DNA of 64,000 nucleotides from positions 1 through 64,000 of the forward strand of contig NZ_JBLXIK010000009.1 of the NCBI RefSeq assembly GCF_048269565.1, read 5' to 3'. This stretch comes from Maricaulis sp048269565 (GTDB lineage Bacteria; Pseudomonadota; Alphaproteobacteria; Caulobacterales; Maricaulaceae). The notes beneath the pieces were generated by a model. The model did no database searches and had not been told where the DNA came from. It worked only from the letters and a program-made list of their open reading frames with translations. Position numbers and translations under genes: made by a program. The first letter of the stretch is position 1. Every line of letters starts with the position of its first letter. Below, piece by piece: positions 25,300 through 34,021 of this stretch.

Positions 25300-26193
25300 T
25301 CAGGCGAGGATCCCGGTGATCGCGCGGACCAGGGCCTCGCGATGATCCGGTTGCGGGATACTGAACCGGTCCGCAATCGCGCCGCAATCGAGGACTGAAC
25401 AGGCAGGTCTCCTTGCCGGGCTGGGGAAGTCCTTTGCGGCGATGCGCTCGACCTGGACGGGGCGCTCGCCCAATCCTGCGGCGATGTCGAAGATCTCGGT
25501 CGCGAAGTCAGCCCAGCTTGCCGCGGCATCGCCGCAAAAGTGGAAGAGGCCGCTATCTGAAGTTTGCGAGGTCAGCTGGTCGGCGATGGCCAGGATGGCG
25601 ACCGCGATATCGGCGGCCGCTGTCGGGTTGGTCCTCTGGTCAGAAACCACCTGCACCCGATCCTGCCGGCGGCCGAGTTCGAGCATGGTCCGCACGAAAT
25701 TCTTCCCGGTCGCTGAATAGACGGCGGCGGTCCGCAGGATGACATGGCGGGCACCGCTGCCCTGCACGGCCTCATCGCCGGCGAGCTTGGTGCGGCCGTA
25801 GACGCCAAGCGGATTGCACGGATCGGTCTCGACATAGGGCTCGCCCTTGGTCCCGTCATGGACATAGTCCGTGGACAGGTGGATCAGCGGCAGGACCGCC
25901 TGTTCGCACTGCCCGGCCAGAATGCCCGGGGCCAGGGCATTGATCGTGTGCGCCAGCTCCGGTTCGACCTCGGCGCGATTGACATCGGTATAGGCGGTGG
26001 CATTGACGACCACGCTGCCCGGCGTGGCGGCGGCCAGCACCGGCTCGAGCACGGGCGCGATACTGTCAGGCTTGGCGAAATCGAAGTCCGGGCGGGCCAA
26101 TTGCCGGATCGTGCGCCCTGACGTGGCCGCCAGGGCCGCGATCGCCGTCGCGACCTGGCCGGAGCGTCCGAGCAGGATAATCTCTGCGGTCAT
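25300..26193 (-). CDS. rfbD: dTDP-4-dehydrorhamnose reductase
   Basis: A 297-residue NADPH-dependent short-chain reductase, the last step of dTDP-L-rhamnose synthesis. The Rossmann loop is LLGRSGQVATAI (about 6), a variant of the usual GxxGQLG. VNATAYTDVNRAE and the STDYVHDG motif (about 107) are present, as is the catalytic YGRTKLAGD (Tyr/Lys). ATG 26193 overlaps the rfbB stop by 4 bases; an upstream extension is not family-like. It is the third gene of the rfbC-rfbB-rfbD operon. Confidence 0.93.
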   Translation of the reverse strand: MTAEIILLGRSGQVATAIAALAATSGRTIRQLARPDFDFAKPDSIAPVLEPVLAAATPGSVVVNATAYTDVNRAEVEPELAHTINALAPGILAGQCEQAVLPLIHLSTDYVHDGTKGEPYVETDPCNPLGVYGRTKLAGDEAVQGSGARHVILRTAAVYSATGKNFVRTMLELGRRQDRVQVVSDQRTNPTAAADIAVAILAIADQLTSQTSDSGLFHFCGDAAASWADFATEIFDIAAGLGERPVQVERIAAKDFPSPARRPACSVLDCGAIADRFSIPQPDHREALVRAITGILA

Positions 26194-27251
26194 GGTTTCG
26201 ATCCGAGCCCGAGCCGTTGCAGCGAGGCCTCGCCACCGACACGCGCCAGCGACTGGCGGCACCAGTCGTCATGATCGAGATACCAGCGAACCGTCTGCGC
26301 CAACCCGTCGGTCAGTGTGTAGCGCGGCGACCAGCCGAGTTCGTGCTGCAGCTTGCTGGCATCGATCGCATATCGGAAATCATGGCCCGGCCGGTCGGCG
26401 ACAAAGGTGATGAGATCGCTGGAGGCGCCCTGGCGGGGGCATTGACGGTCGAGCTCGTCGCACAGAAGCCGGATCAGGTCGAGATTGCTGCGCTCCGCAT
26501 CGCCGCCGACATTGTAGGTCTCGCCGATCCGGCCGCGTTCGAGAATCGCGAGCAGGGCATCGGCATGATCCTCGACGTGCAGCCAGTCGCGCACATTGGC
26601 GCCGCGCCCGTAAACGGGGATCGGGGCCCCCTTGAGCGCCGACAGGATGACCACCGGAATCAGCTTTTCCGGGAATTGCCGCGGCCCGTAATTGTTGGAG
26701 CAGTTGGAAATCACGACCGGCAGGCCATAGGTCTCGTGCCAGGCGCGCACCATCATGTCGGCCGAAGCCTTGCTGGCGGCATAGGGGGAATTGGGCCGGT
26801 AGGGGCTGTCCTCGGTGAAGCGCCCGGTGGCGCCGAGGGAGCCATAGACCTCATCGGTCGAGACATGGTGGAAGCGGAAGGCATCGGCGCGGTCTGGCGC
26901 CAGCGTCTTGCGATATTCGGCGCTGGCCCGCAGCAACTGGGCCGTGCCGCCGACATTGGTGTCGACGAAAACCTGCGGTCCGTCGATCGAGCGGTCGACA
27001 TGGGACTCTGCGGCGAGGTGCATCACCGCATCAGGCTGGTGCCGTGCAAGGATCGCCTCCAGCGCCGCGCCGTCGCGAATGTCGGCCTGCTCGAACCGAT
27101 AGGACGGATTGTTCTCGACGCTGGCGAGATTGGCGGGATTGGCGGCATAGGTCAGGGCGTCGAGATTGACGACCTCATGGCCGCGTTCCAGCGCTGCGAG
27201 GACGACGGCGGAACCGATGAAGCCGCAGCCGCCTGTGATGAGAAGTTTCAC
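26190..27251 (-). CDS. rfbB: dTDP-glucose 4,6-dehydratase
   Basis: A 353-residue extended SDR that dehydrates dTDP-glucose to dTDP-4-keto-6-deoxyglucose. The NAD loop is ITGGCGFIGSAVV (about 5-17). AAESHVDRSIDGP, the catalytic THR-type STDEVYGSLG and YAASKASADMMVRAWHETYG (Tyr-x3-Lys) follow, with NCSNNYGPRQFPEKLIP near residue 185. Length is standard. It overlaps rfbC and rfbD by 4 bases on each side. Confidence 0.96.
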   Translation of the reverse strand: MKLLITGGCGFIGSAVVLAALERGHEVVNLDALTYAANPANLASVENNPSYRFEQADIRDGAALEAILARHQPDAVMHLAAESHVDRSIDGPQVFVDTNVGGTAQLLRASAEYRKTLAPDRADAFRFHHVSTDEVYGSLGATGRFTEDSPYRPNSPYAASKASADMMVRAWHETYGLPVVISNCSNNYGPRQFPEKLIPVVILSALKGAPIPVYGRGANVRDWLHVEDHADALLAILERGRIGETYNVGGDAERSNLDLIRLLCDELDRQCPRQGASSDLITFVADRPGHDFRYAIDASKLQHELGWSPRYTLTDGLAQTVRWYLDHDDWCRQSLARVGGEASLQRLGLGSKP

Positions 27252-27832
27252 CTTGCTACGTCTCCGCTCTGTGCGCCGAACCGGAACGGCGTCTCGAATT
27301 GCGCCCAGGATAGACCATTGGCATCCTTCTCCGACAGGGTCGCGGCGCTGCGCTCGATGCCCCAGTCAATGCCGAGCTCCGGATCGTCCCAGGCCAGGCT
27401 GCCATCCAGGCCGGGCGCATAGTCATTGTCGACCTTGTACTGGACGATGGTATCGGCCTCGAGCGTTACAAATCCGTGCAGACAGCCACGCGGCACGAAA
27501 ACCTGTGTTCCGTTCTGCGCCGAGAGTTCCGATTTCGTGTGCAGGCCAAAGCTTGGCGAGCCAAGCCGGGCATCGACGATCACGTCGATCACCCGGCCCT
27601 GGACCACCCGGACCAGCTTGGCCTGCTCCGCCGGCGGCCGCTGGAAGTGAAGCCCGCGCACCGTTCCCGCCGCTGCAGACCAGGATTGATTGTCCTGGCA
27701 GAAGTCGGAGTGAATACCCAGCGCCGCGAGTTCATCGCGATTATAGGTGACAGAGAAATATCCGCGGTGATCGCCAAAACGCGGCGGGGTGAATTGCACC
27801 ACTCCGGGAATGGCGAGGCGTTCAATCTGCAT
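27248..27832 (-). CDS. rfbC: dTDP-4-dehydrorhamnose 3,5-epimerase
   Basis: A 194-residue cupin-fold epimerase. Signature stretches are FGDHRGYFSVTYN (about 21), QDNQSWSAAAGTVRGLHFQ (about 46-64, with the catalytic His) and VFVPRGCLHGFVTLE (about 111), plus the active-site Tyr in VQYKVDNDYAP. It is first in the minus-strand rhamnose operon and diverges from rfbA across about 160 bases that must contain both promoters. Confidence 0.95.
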   Translation of the reverse strand: MQIERLAIPGVVQFTPPRFGDHRGYFSVTYNRDELAALGIHSDFCQDNQSWSAAAGTVRGLHFQRPPAEQAKLVRVVQGRVIDVIVDARLGSPSFGLHTKSELSAQNGTQVFVPRGCLHGFVTLEADTIVQYKVDNDYAPGLDGSLAWDDPELGIDWGIERSAATLSEKDANGLSWAQFETPFRFGAQSGDVAR

Positions 27833-27991
27833 GTCGGCGCTCCCTGTTCTATCGGGATATGCGCAGGTTTGCAGGCCAACTCAAGTCTGGCCGGGCAGGA
27901 ACCGCCTTCGCGCGGTTCCCAGACCGGCTGAGGTCTTGTATGCGTGTAAGCGTCCGTCTGGGGCGTGCGCGGTAACTGACTGGGGTGGAAC

Positions 27992-28867
27992 GTGAAAGGA
28001 ATTGTGCTTGCAGGGGGCAGCGGGACGCGGCTTTGGCCTTTGACGCTCTGCACGTCCAAGCAATTGCTGCCTGTCTACGACAAGCCCATGATCTATTATC
28101 CGCTCTCGGTGCTGATGCTGGCGGGTATTCGGGAAATCCTGATCATCACCACGCCCGAGGACCAGGACCGCTTTCGGCAATTGCTCGGCGACGGCAGCCG
28201 GTTTGGTGTTCAGTTGAACTATGTCGTGCAACCCAGCCCGCAGGGCCTGGCGCAGGCCTTCCTGCTCGATGAGGATTTCATCGGCGACGAGCCGGTGACG
28301 CTGATCCTCGGGGATAATCTGTTTTACGGACACGGCTTCGATGACCTGGTGCGCAAGGCTGCCGGGTTGACCAGCGGAGCGACGATTTTCACCTATCATG
28401 TCAACAAGCCCCAGCGTTACGGCGTTGTCGTGCTGGATGGCGATGGCCGACCGGTTGCCATTGACGAGAAGCCACGCGAACCGCGCTCGAATCTCGCCGT
28501 CACCGGGCTGTATGTTTACGACAATGACGTCATCGAGATTGCCCGGTCGATCCGCCCGTCATCGCGCGGCGAGCTTGAGATCACGGATGTGAACCGCGCC
28601 TACATGGAGCGCGGCGACCTGCATGTCGAGAAGTTGGGCCGCGGCATTGCCTGGCTTGATACCGGCACGCCGCAGGCCTTGCTCGAGGCATCGGAATATG
28701 TCCGGTCTTTGGAGCGGCGGCAGGGATTGCAGATCGCCTGCCTTGAGGAAATCGCCTTTGTGAACGGCTGGATAGACCGCGACGCCCTGCGGTTTTCGGC
28801 ACAGAAATTCGCTAATTCCGACTACGGCAAATACTTGGCCAAACTGTTGGATGTTGAAGATGATTAG
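27992..28867 (+). CDS. rfbA: Glucose-1-phosphate thymidylyltransferase
   Basis: A 291-residue nucleotidyltransferase that makes dTDP-glucose. It starts at GTG 27992 with the signature KGIVLAGGSGTRLWPLT (2-18), followed by QLLPVYDKPMIYYPLS, LILGDNLFYGHGF (metal Asp) and GIAWLDTGT near residue 220. GGGGTGGA lies about 8 bases upstream. It completes the four-gene rhamnose pathway but is transcribed away from rfbCBD. Confidence 0.96.
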   Translation: MKGIVLAGGSGTRLWPLTLCTSKQLLPVYDKPMIYYPLSVLMLAGIREILIITTPEDQDRFRQLLGDGSRFGVQLNYVVQPSPQGLAQAFLLDEDFIGDEPVTLILGDNLFYGHGFDDLVRKAAGLTSGATIFTYHVNKPQRYGVVVLDGDGRPVAIDEKPREPRSNLAVTGLYVYDNDVIEIARSIRPSSRGELEITDVNRAYMERGDLHVEKLGRGIAWLDTGTPQALLEASEYVRSLERRQGLQIACLEEIAFVNGWIDRDALRFSAQKFANSDYGKYLAKLLDVEDD

Positions 28868-28915
28868 AGATGTCCGCCGCCAGGTTCGGCCGGTGGATCG
28901 ATGTGGGGAAATTGA

Positions 28916-29890
28916 ATGACGGTTCTAGTGACAGGTGCTGCAGGCTTTGTGGGCTTTCATGCGGTCAATGCCATGCTCGATCGCGGTGAGGCGGTTGTCG
29001 GTATCGACAATCTAAACACCTATTACGACCCGGCCCTGAAACAGGCCCGTCTCGAGCTGTTGCAGGCCCGCGACGGATTCAACTTCGAGAAGATGGAGCT
29101 GGCGGACAATGAGGCCGTGCTGGCGCTGGTCAAACGGGTGCGCCCCGACCGTATCCTGCATCTCGGGGCCCAGGCCGGGGTGCGCTATTCGATCGACCAG
29201 CCCTTCGCCTATGCCAATTCGAACCTTCACGGCCATCTTTCCATCCTCGAGGCGGCCCGCTTTCTTGGCGATGAGCTGAAACACCTGGTCTACGCCTCGT
29301 CGAGCTCGGTCTATGGCGAGCGCTCGGCGGTGCCCTTTCGCGAGGATGATGTCACCATGCAGCCGGCCTCGCTCTACGCCGCGACCAAGCTGGCGGATGA
29401 ATTGATGAGCTCGGCCTATGCCAGTCTCTACGGTATCGCGGCGACGGGCCTGCGCTTCTTCACCGTCTACGGCCCCTGGGGCCGGCCCGACATGGCCTAT
29501 TGGTTGTTTTCGGACGCCATGTTCGAAGGGCGGCCGATCAAGGTCTTCAACAATGGCGAGATGGAGCGGGACTTCACCTATATCGACGACATCATCGCGC
29601 CGCTCCTGCGCGTGCTCGATGACAGCCCGGCGCGCGGCCATCACGACGTGTTCAATATCGGCGGCGCCTCGCCGGTCAAGCTGATGGACATGATCTCGGC
29701 TCTGGAAGGCGCCCTGGGCATGACGGCCGAGAAGATCATGTTGCCGATGCAGGCCGGTGATGTCACGCGCACCTATGCCGACGCCAGCAAGCTGGAGCGC
29801 GTCTACGGCTACAAGCCGAGCATCCGGATCGAGGACGGTCTGGCGCGCTTTGCCGACTGGTATCGGGACTGGCGCAGCCGGTCAGCCTAA
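28916..29890 (+). CDS. UDP-glucuronate 4-epimerase-like NAD-dependent epimerase
   Basis: A 324-residue extended SDR. The NAD loop is VTGAAGFVGFHA, followed by GIDNLNTYYDPALKQARLE (family-typical for UDP-glucuronate epimerases), HLGAQAGVRYSIDQP, SSSSVYGE, and YAATKLADE (Tyr-x3-Lys), then FFTVYGPWGRPDMA. These match LspL/Cap1J-type enzymes converting UDP-GlcA to UDP-GalA, which fits the nearby ugd. Its stop overlaps the galU stop tail-to-tail by 4 bases. Confidence 0.88.
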   Translation: MTVLVTGAAGFVGFHAVNAMLDRGEAVVGIDNLNTYYDPALKQARLELLQARDGFNFEKMELADNEAVLALVKRVRPDRILHLGAQAGVRYSIDQPFAYANSNLHGHLSILEAARFLGDELKHLVYASSSSVYGERSAVPFREDDVTMQPASLYAATKLADELMSSAYASLYGIAATGLRFFTVYGPWGRPDMAYWLFSDAMFEGRPIKVFNNGEMERDFTYIDDIIAPLLRVLDDSPARGHHDVFNIGGASPVKLMDMISALEGALGMTAEKIMLPMQAGDVTRTYADASKLERVYGYKPSIRIEDGLARFADWYRDWRSRSA

Positions 29891-30774
29891 CCCGGGGTCC
29901 CTTCGGATTTGAGGACGGCCTCGGCGACGCTGCGCGCGGCGCGGCCGTATTCGGGTTCATTGAGGGCGAAGGCGAGCGTGGCCCGCAGATAGCCCAGCTT
30001 GTCGCCGCAATCATATGAGCTGCCTTCATACTCCACGGCGTGGAAGTCCTGGTGCTGCATCAGGCGCGCCATCGCGTCGGTCAGCTGGATTTCGCCTCCG
30101 GCACCGGCGGCCTGGTCCTCGAGATACTTGAAGATCGAGCCCTGCAGGATGTAGCGGCCGGTGATGGCGAGATTTGACGGCGCCTTGTCCACGTCCGGCT
30201 TCTCGACCATGCCGCGCATGCGGATACGATTGCCCTGGCGTTCGATCGGGTCGATGACGCCGTATTTGTCGACATTCTCCGGGGCGACCTGTTCGACGGC
30301 GATGATATTGCCGCCGGTCTCCTCATAGGCGGCGACCATCTGTGCCAGGCAGCTGGGCTCGGCGCGCACCAGAACATCGGGCAGCAGGATGGCGAAGGGA
30401 TCATCGCCGATAATGTCGCGCGCACACCAGATCGCATGCCCGAGACCGAGCGGCGCCTGCTGGCGCACGAAGCTCATCGAGCCGGGGGTGGCCCGCGTCT
30501 GGTCGAGGATCTCGAGAATGTCCGTCTTGCCCTTGCCCTGCAAGGTGGCCTCGAGCTCGTAGGCGCGGTCGAAATAATCCTCGATCGCGCCCTTGTTGCG
30601 CCCGGTGACGAAGACGAAATGCTCGATGCCGGCAGCGATCGCCTCGTCGACGACATACTGGATCGCCGGGCGGTCGAACACCGGCAGCATTTCCTTCGGG
30701 ATGGATTTGGTGGCGGGCAGGACGCGTGTTCCCAAGCCGGCAACCGGCAGGACGGCTTTGCGGACTCGCTTCAT
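29887..30774 (-). CDS. galU: UTP--glucose-1-phosphate uridylyltransferase
   Basis: A 295-residue enzyme making UDP-glucose, the precursor for Ugd and many glycans. Start 30774 gives the family N-terminus MKRVRKAVLPVAGLGTRVLP with GGAGAG 8 bases upstream; a longer frame to 30807 lacks family similarity. The nucleotide-binding loop is followed by KSIPKEMLPV, VFVTGRNKGAIEDYFD and LPDVLV. Length matches GalU. Confidence 0.95.
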   Translation of the reverse strand: MKRVRKAVLPVAGLGTRVLPATKSIPKEMLPVFDRPAIQYVVDEAIAAGIEHFVFVTGRNKGAIEDYFDRAYELEATLQGKGKTDILEILDQTRATPGSMSFVRQQAPLGLGHAIWCARDIIGDDPFAILLPDVLVRAEPSCLAQMVAAYEETGGNIIAVEQVAPENVDKYGVIDPIERQGNRIRMRGMVEKPDVDKAPSNLAITGRYILQGSIFKYLEDQAAGAGGEIQLTDAMARLMQHQDFHAVEYEGSSYDCGDKLGYLRATLAFALNEPEYGRAARSVAEAVLKSEGTPG

Positions 30775-30908
30775 GACGGGCGCTCTCCATGTCTCTATCG
30801 TTGGCAAACGCCTATCGGATCAAACAACTGCCGTCCAGCTTACGCATTCACTTCGCGTAAGGGTCGAGCTCCTATATGGTTTGCATAAACCAGTTTCTGG
30901 ATGCGCGC

Positions 30909-32255
30909 ATGGGCAAGAAATACTTTGGCACGGACGGTGTCCGCGGTCTCACCAATGCTTTCCCGATGACAGCAGAGACCGCGTTGCGGCTCGGCATGGC
31001 GGCGGGGCGGCATTTCGTGCGCCATAATGGCCGCCACTCGGTCGTGATCGGCAAGGATACGCGCCTGTCCGGCTATATGATCGAATCGGCGCTGGTCGCC
31101 GGATTCACCTCGGTCGGGATGGATGTGTTCCAGTTCGGCCCCCTGCCGACCCCGGCGGTGTCACTGATGACGCGGTCCTTGCGCGCCGATCTCGGTGTGA
31201 TGATCACCGCCTCGCACAATCCCTATCATGACAATGGCATCAAGCTGTTCGGACCGGAGGGCAAGAAGCTCGACGATGTGACCGAGCTGCAGATCGAGGC
31301 GCTGATGGATGGCAGCCTCAGCGAGGAACTGGCAGCACCTTCCGACCTTGGCCGCGCCAAGCGGATCGATGATGCCCAGGCGCGCTATGTCGAGATCGTC
31401 AAATCCACCTTCCCGCGCACCCAGCGCCTGTCCAGCCTTCGCCTGGTGATCGATTGTGCCAATGGCGCGGCCTACAAGGTGGCTCCGACAGCGCTGTGGG
31501 AGCTGGGCGCCGACGTGATCCCGATCGGCGTCGAACCGAATGGTTTCAACGTCAATGAGGATTGCGGCTCGACCGCGCCGGCGCGGCTGGCCAAGGAAGT
31601 CGTGAAATACCGCGCCGATCTCGGCATTGCCCTCGATGGCGATGGCGACCGCCTGATCCTGTGCGATGAAAAGGGCCGTGTGATTGATGGCGACCAGATC
31701 CTCGCCATGCTCGCGCGTCACTGGAACCGGACCGGCGAGCTGGCCAAGCCGGCCATTGTCGCGACGGTGATGTCCAATCTCGGCCTTGAGCGTTTTCTCG
31801 AGGGCGAGGGCATTGCCCTTGAACGCACCCAGGTCGGTGATCGCTATGTCTCCGAGCGGATGAAGGAGACCGGGATCAATCTCGGCGGCGAAGCCTCGGG
31901 TCATATCGTGATGCCGGATTTCTCGCCGACCGGCGACGGGCTGATCGCGGCGCTGCAGGTCCTGCGCGTGCTGGTCGATTCCGGCGAGCCGGCCAGCTCG
32001 GTGTTCCGCGTCTTCAAGCCGGCGCCGCAATTGCTCGAGAATGTCCGTGTCGGCAAGGGCAAGTCACCGCTCACCAGCGAGGCGGTGAAAGCCGCGATTG
32101 CCGAGGCGGAGCAGCGCATGGGCAGCGATGGCCGGCTTCTGGTGCGGGCGTCGGGTACCGAACCGGTGATCCGGGTGATGGCCGAGGGCGAAATGAAGCT
32201 GATCCGCAGCGTGGTTGACGATGTCCGTTCGGCGATCGAACGCGCGGCTGCTTAG
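30909..32255 (+). CDS. glmM: Phosphoglucosamine mutase
   Basis: A 448-residue alpha-D-phosphohexomutase converting GlcN-6-P to GlcN-1-P for peptidoglycan and LPS. Start 30909 (MGKKYFGTDGVRG) is preferred because it puts the catalytic phosphoserine of TASHNPYHDNG at residue 102, as in E. coli GlmM. The metal loop DGDGDR (about 241-246) and the C-terminal phosphate loop RASGTEPVIRVM are present. The partner enzyme glmS is at the far end of the window. Confidence 0.95.
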   Translation: MGKKYFGTDGVRGLTNAFPMTAETALRLGMAAGRHFVRHNGRHSVVIGKDTRLSGYMIESALVAGFTSVGMDVFQFGPLPTPAVSLMTRSLRADLGVMITASHNPYHDNGIKLFGPEGKKLDDVTELQIEALMDGSLSEELAAPSDLGRAKRIDDAQARYVEIVKSTFPRTQRLSSLRLVIDCANGAAYKVAPTALWELGADVIPIGVEPNGFNVNEDCGSTAPARLAKEVVKYRADLGIALDGDGDRLILCDEKGRVIDGDQILAMLARHWNRTGELAKPAIVATVMSNLGLERFLEGEGIALERTQVGDRYVSERMKETGINLGGEASGHIVMPDFSPTGDGLIAALQVLRVLVDSGEPASSVFRVFKPAPQLLENVRVGKGKSPLTSEAVKAAIAEAEQRMGSDGRLLVRASGTEPVIRVMAEGEMKLIRSVVDDVRSAIERAAA

Positions 32256-32293
32256 CGGCCCTGTCATCAGACCGAGAGGCATCTTCTCGGTGA

Positions 32294-32518
32294 TCCGCTG
32301 CCGGAAAGCTTTGCCTGTTTCAGATTCAGCAGCGTCGACGTCTTCTTCGTCATACCGGTTTCATCATCCGCCATCTCTACGGCAAAGTGTCGGGGCCGAG
32401 GCCGCGCTTCTTCCTGGCGCGGCTGAACCACTATCTGCTCGAACGTCCAATGTTGCGGGCCGGGAAAAAGCTTATCCGCCGCCTCGCGCCGAATCCGGCC
32501 CCGGTCCGGCCGGATTAG
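32294..32518 (+). pseudogene. Possible gene remnant (C-terminal fragment)
   Basis: The frame from 32294 to the TAG at 32516-32518 has no usable start codon near its beginning but reads like a protein C-terminus: GFIIRHLYGKVSGPRPRFF, then LNHYLLERPMLRAGKKLIRR. Base use is codon-like (GC-rich third positions). It may be the tail of a deleted glycan-related gene between glmM and ugd. The parent family is not recognised. Confidence 0.3.
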
Positions 32519-32589
32519 CGGCAATCTTTCCTTGCGCAGGCACGCTGGGTCAGCGATACCGGACGCAATCAAAGCAGGAGTAAATCGAC

Positions 32590-33900
32590 ATGCGCGTAGC
32601 AATGATCGGAACGGGATATGTGGGCCTGGTTTCTGGTGCCTGTTTTGCCGATTTTGGCCATGAGGTCATCTGTGTCGACAAGAATGTCGAAAAGGTCGAG
32701 ACGCTCCGCTCCGGTGGCATTCCCATTTACGAGCCGGGCCTGGATCTTCTGGTGCAGCGCAATGTCCGCGAAAACCGGTTGAGCTTCACCCAGGACCTGA
32801 CCGAAGCCGTGCGCGATGCCGATGCGGTCTTTATCGCCGTCGGCACCCCGAGCCGGCGCGGCGACGGCTTTGCCGATCTGAGCTATGTCTACGCGGCAGC
32901 GAAGGAAATCGCTGAGGTCATGAATGGCTACACCGTGATCGTGACCAAATCGACCGTCCCGGTCGGCACCGGCGACGAGGTCGAGCGCATCATCCGCGAA
33001 ACCCGGCCCGATGCCGATTTCGCGGTCGTCTCCAATCCTGAATTCCTGCGCGAAGGCGCGGCGATCGATGATTTCAAGCATCCCGACCGTGTCGTCGTCG
33101 GCACTGATGACGAGCGGGCGCGTACCGTGATGCACGATATCTACCGGCCGCTCTTCCTCAATGAGACGCCGATCGTCTTCACCTCCCGGCGCACGTCGGA
33201 ACTGATCAAATACGCCGCCAACTCCTTCCTCGCCCTCAAGATCACTTTCATCAACGAGATGGCGGATCTGTGCGAGGCGGTGGGCGCGAATGTGCAGGAA
33301 GTCGCCCGCGGCGTCGGCCTCGACAATCGCATCGGCGGCAAATTCCTGCATGCCGGACCGGGCTATGGCGGCTCCTGCTTCCCCAAGGACACGCTGGCGC
33401 TGACGCGCACGGCCCAGGAAGCCGGCGCGCCGCTGCGCCTGATCGAGACCGTGGTCGACGTCAATGACGCCCGCAAGCGCGCCATGGCCAAAAAGGTCGT
33501 CGAGGCCTGTGATGGCGATGTGTCCGGCAAGACGGTGGCCGTGCTCGGCCTGACCTTCAAACCGAACACCGATGACATGCGCGACGCGCCGAGCCTGGAA
33601 ATCGTGCCGGCCCTGCAAAAGGCCGGCGCCCGGATCAAGGCGTTTGACCCGGCCGGAACCCTGGAAGCGGAAAAGCTCCTGTCCGGCGTCGAGTTCGTCT
33701 CGGGACCCTATTTCTGCGCCGAGGACGCCGATGTGCTGGTGATCATCACCGAGTGGAACGAGTTCCGCGCGCTTGATCTCGACCGGATCAAGGCGGTGAT
33801 GCGGGCACCGGTGATTGTCGACCTGCGCAATATCTACTCACCTGAGGAAATGATCGCTGCCGGTTTCGCCTATTCCAGCGTCGGACGGCCAACGGCCTGA
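32590..33900 (+). CDS. ugd: UDP-glucose 6-dehydrogenase
   Basis: A 436-residue NAD-dependent enzyme oxidising UDP-glucose to UDP-glucuronate. The NAD loop is IGTGYVGLVSGACFADFGHE (7-26). The catalytic Cys263 lies in GYGGSCFPKDT, and KYAANSFLALKITFINE and LGLTFKPNTDDMRDAPS mark the family. CAGGAG lies about 9 bases before the ATG. It supplies the nearby 4-epimerase and any uronic-acid transferases. Confidence 0.96.
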   Translation: MRVAMIGTGYVGLVSGACFADFGHEVICVDKNVEKVETLRSGGIPIYEPGLDLLVQRNVRENRLSFTQDLTEAVRDADAVFIAVGTPSRRGDGFADLSYVYAAAKEIAEVMNGYTVIVTKSTVPVGTGDEVERIIRETRPDADFAVVSNPEFLREGAAIDDFKHPDRVVVGTDDERARTVMHDIYRPLFLNETPIVFTSRRTSELIKYAANSFLALKITFINEMADLCEAVGANVQEVARGVGLDNRIGGKFLHAGPGYGGSCFPKDTLALTRTAQEAGAPLRLIETVVDVNDARKRAMAKKVVEACDGDVSGKTVAVLGLTFKPNTDDMRDAPSLEIVPALQKAGARIKAFDPAGTLEAEKLLSGVEFVSGPYFCAEDADVLVIITEWNEFRALDLDRIKAVMRAPVIVDLRNIYSPEEMIAAGFAYSSVGRPTA

Positions 33901-33942
33901 GGCCTGGGGGCTCTGTTTTGCGCCGCCGGAAGCATGCCGCCC

Positions 33943-33967
33943 AACCCGGGATCCGATCCCGGGGTTT
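33943..33967 (+). terminator. Weak terminator-like hairpin after ugd
   Basis: AACCC-GGGAT (33943-33952) pairs with ATCCC-GGGGTT (33956-33966) with one bulged G and a CCG loop. Only three T residues follow, so it may be a weak or Rho-assisted stop, or merely a palindrome. Confidence 0.3.
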
Positions 33968-34021
33968 GCAGAATTGCGGCCATGCCATAGGTAGGTGCTC
34001 CAAACTTTCAGATGGATGCCC

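Noticed and set aside
26217..27422. A 401-codon plus-strand frame opposite rfbB
   Set aside because: rfbB has every family motif; the opposite frame has no recognisable domain.
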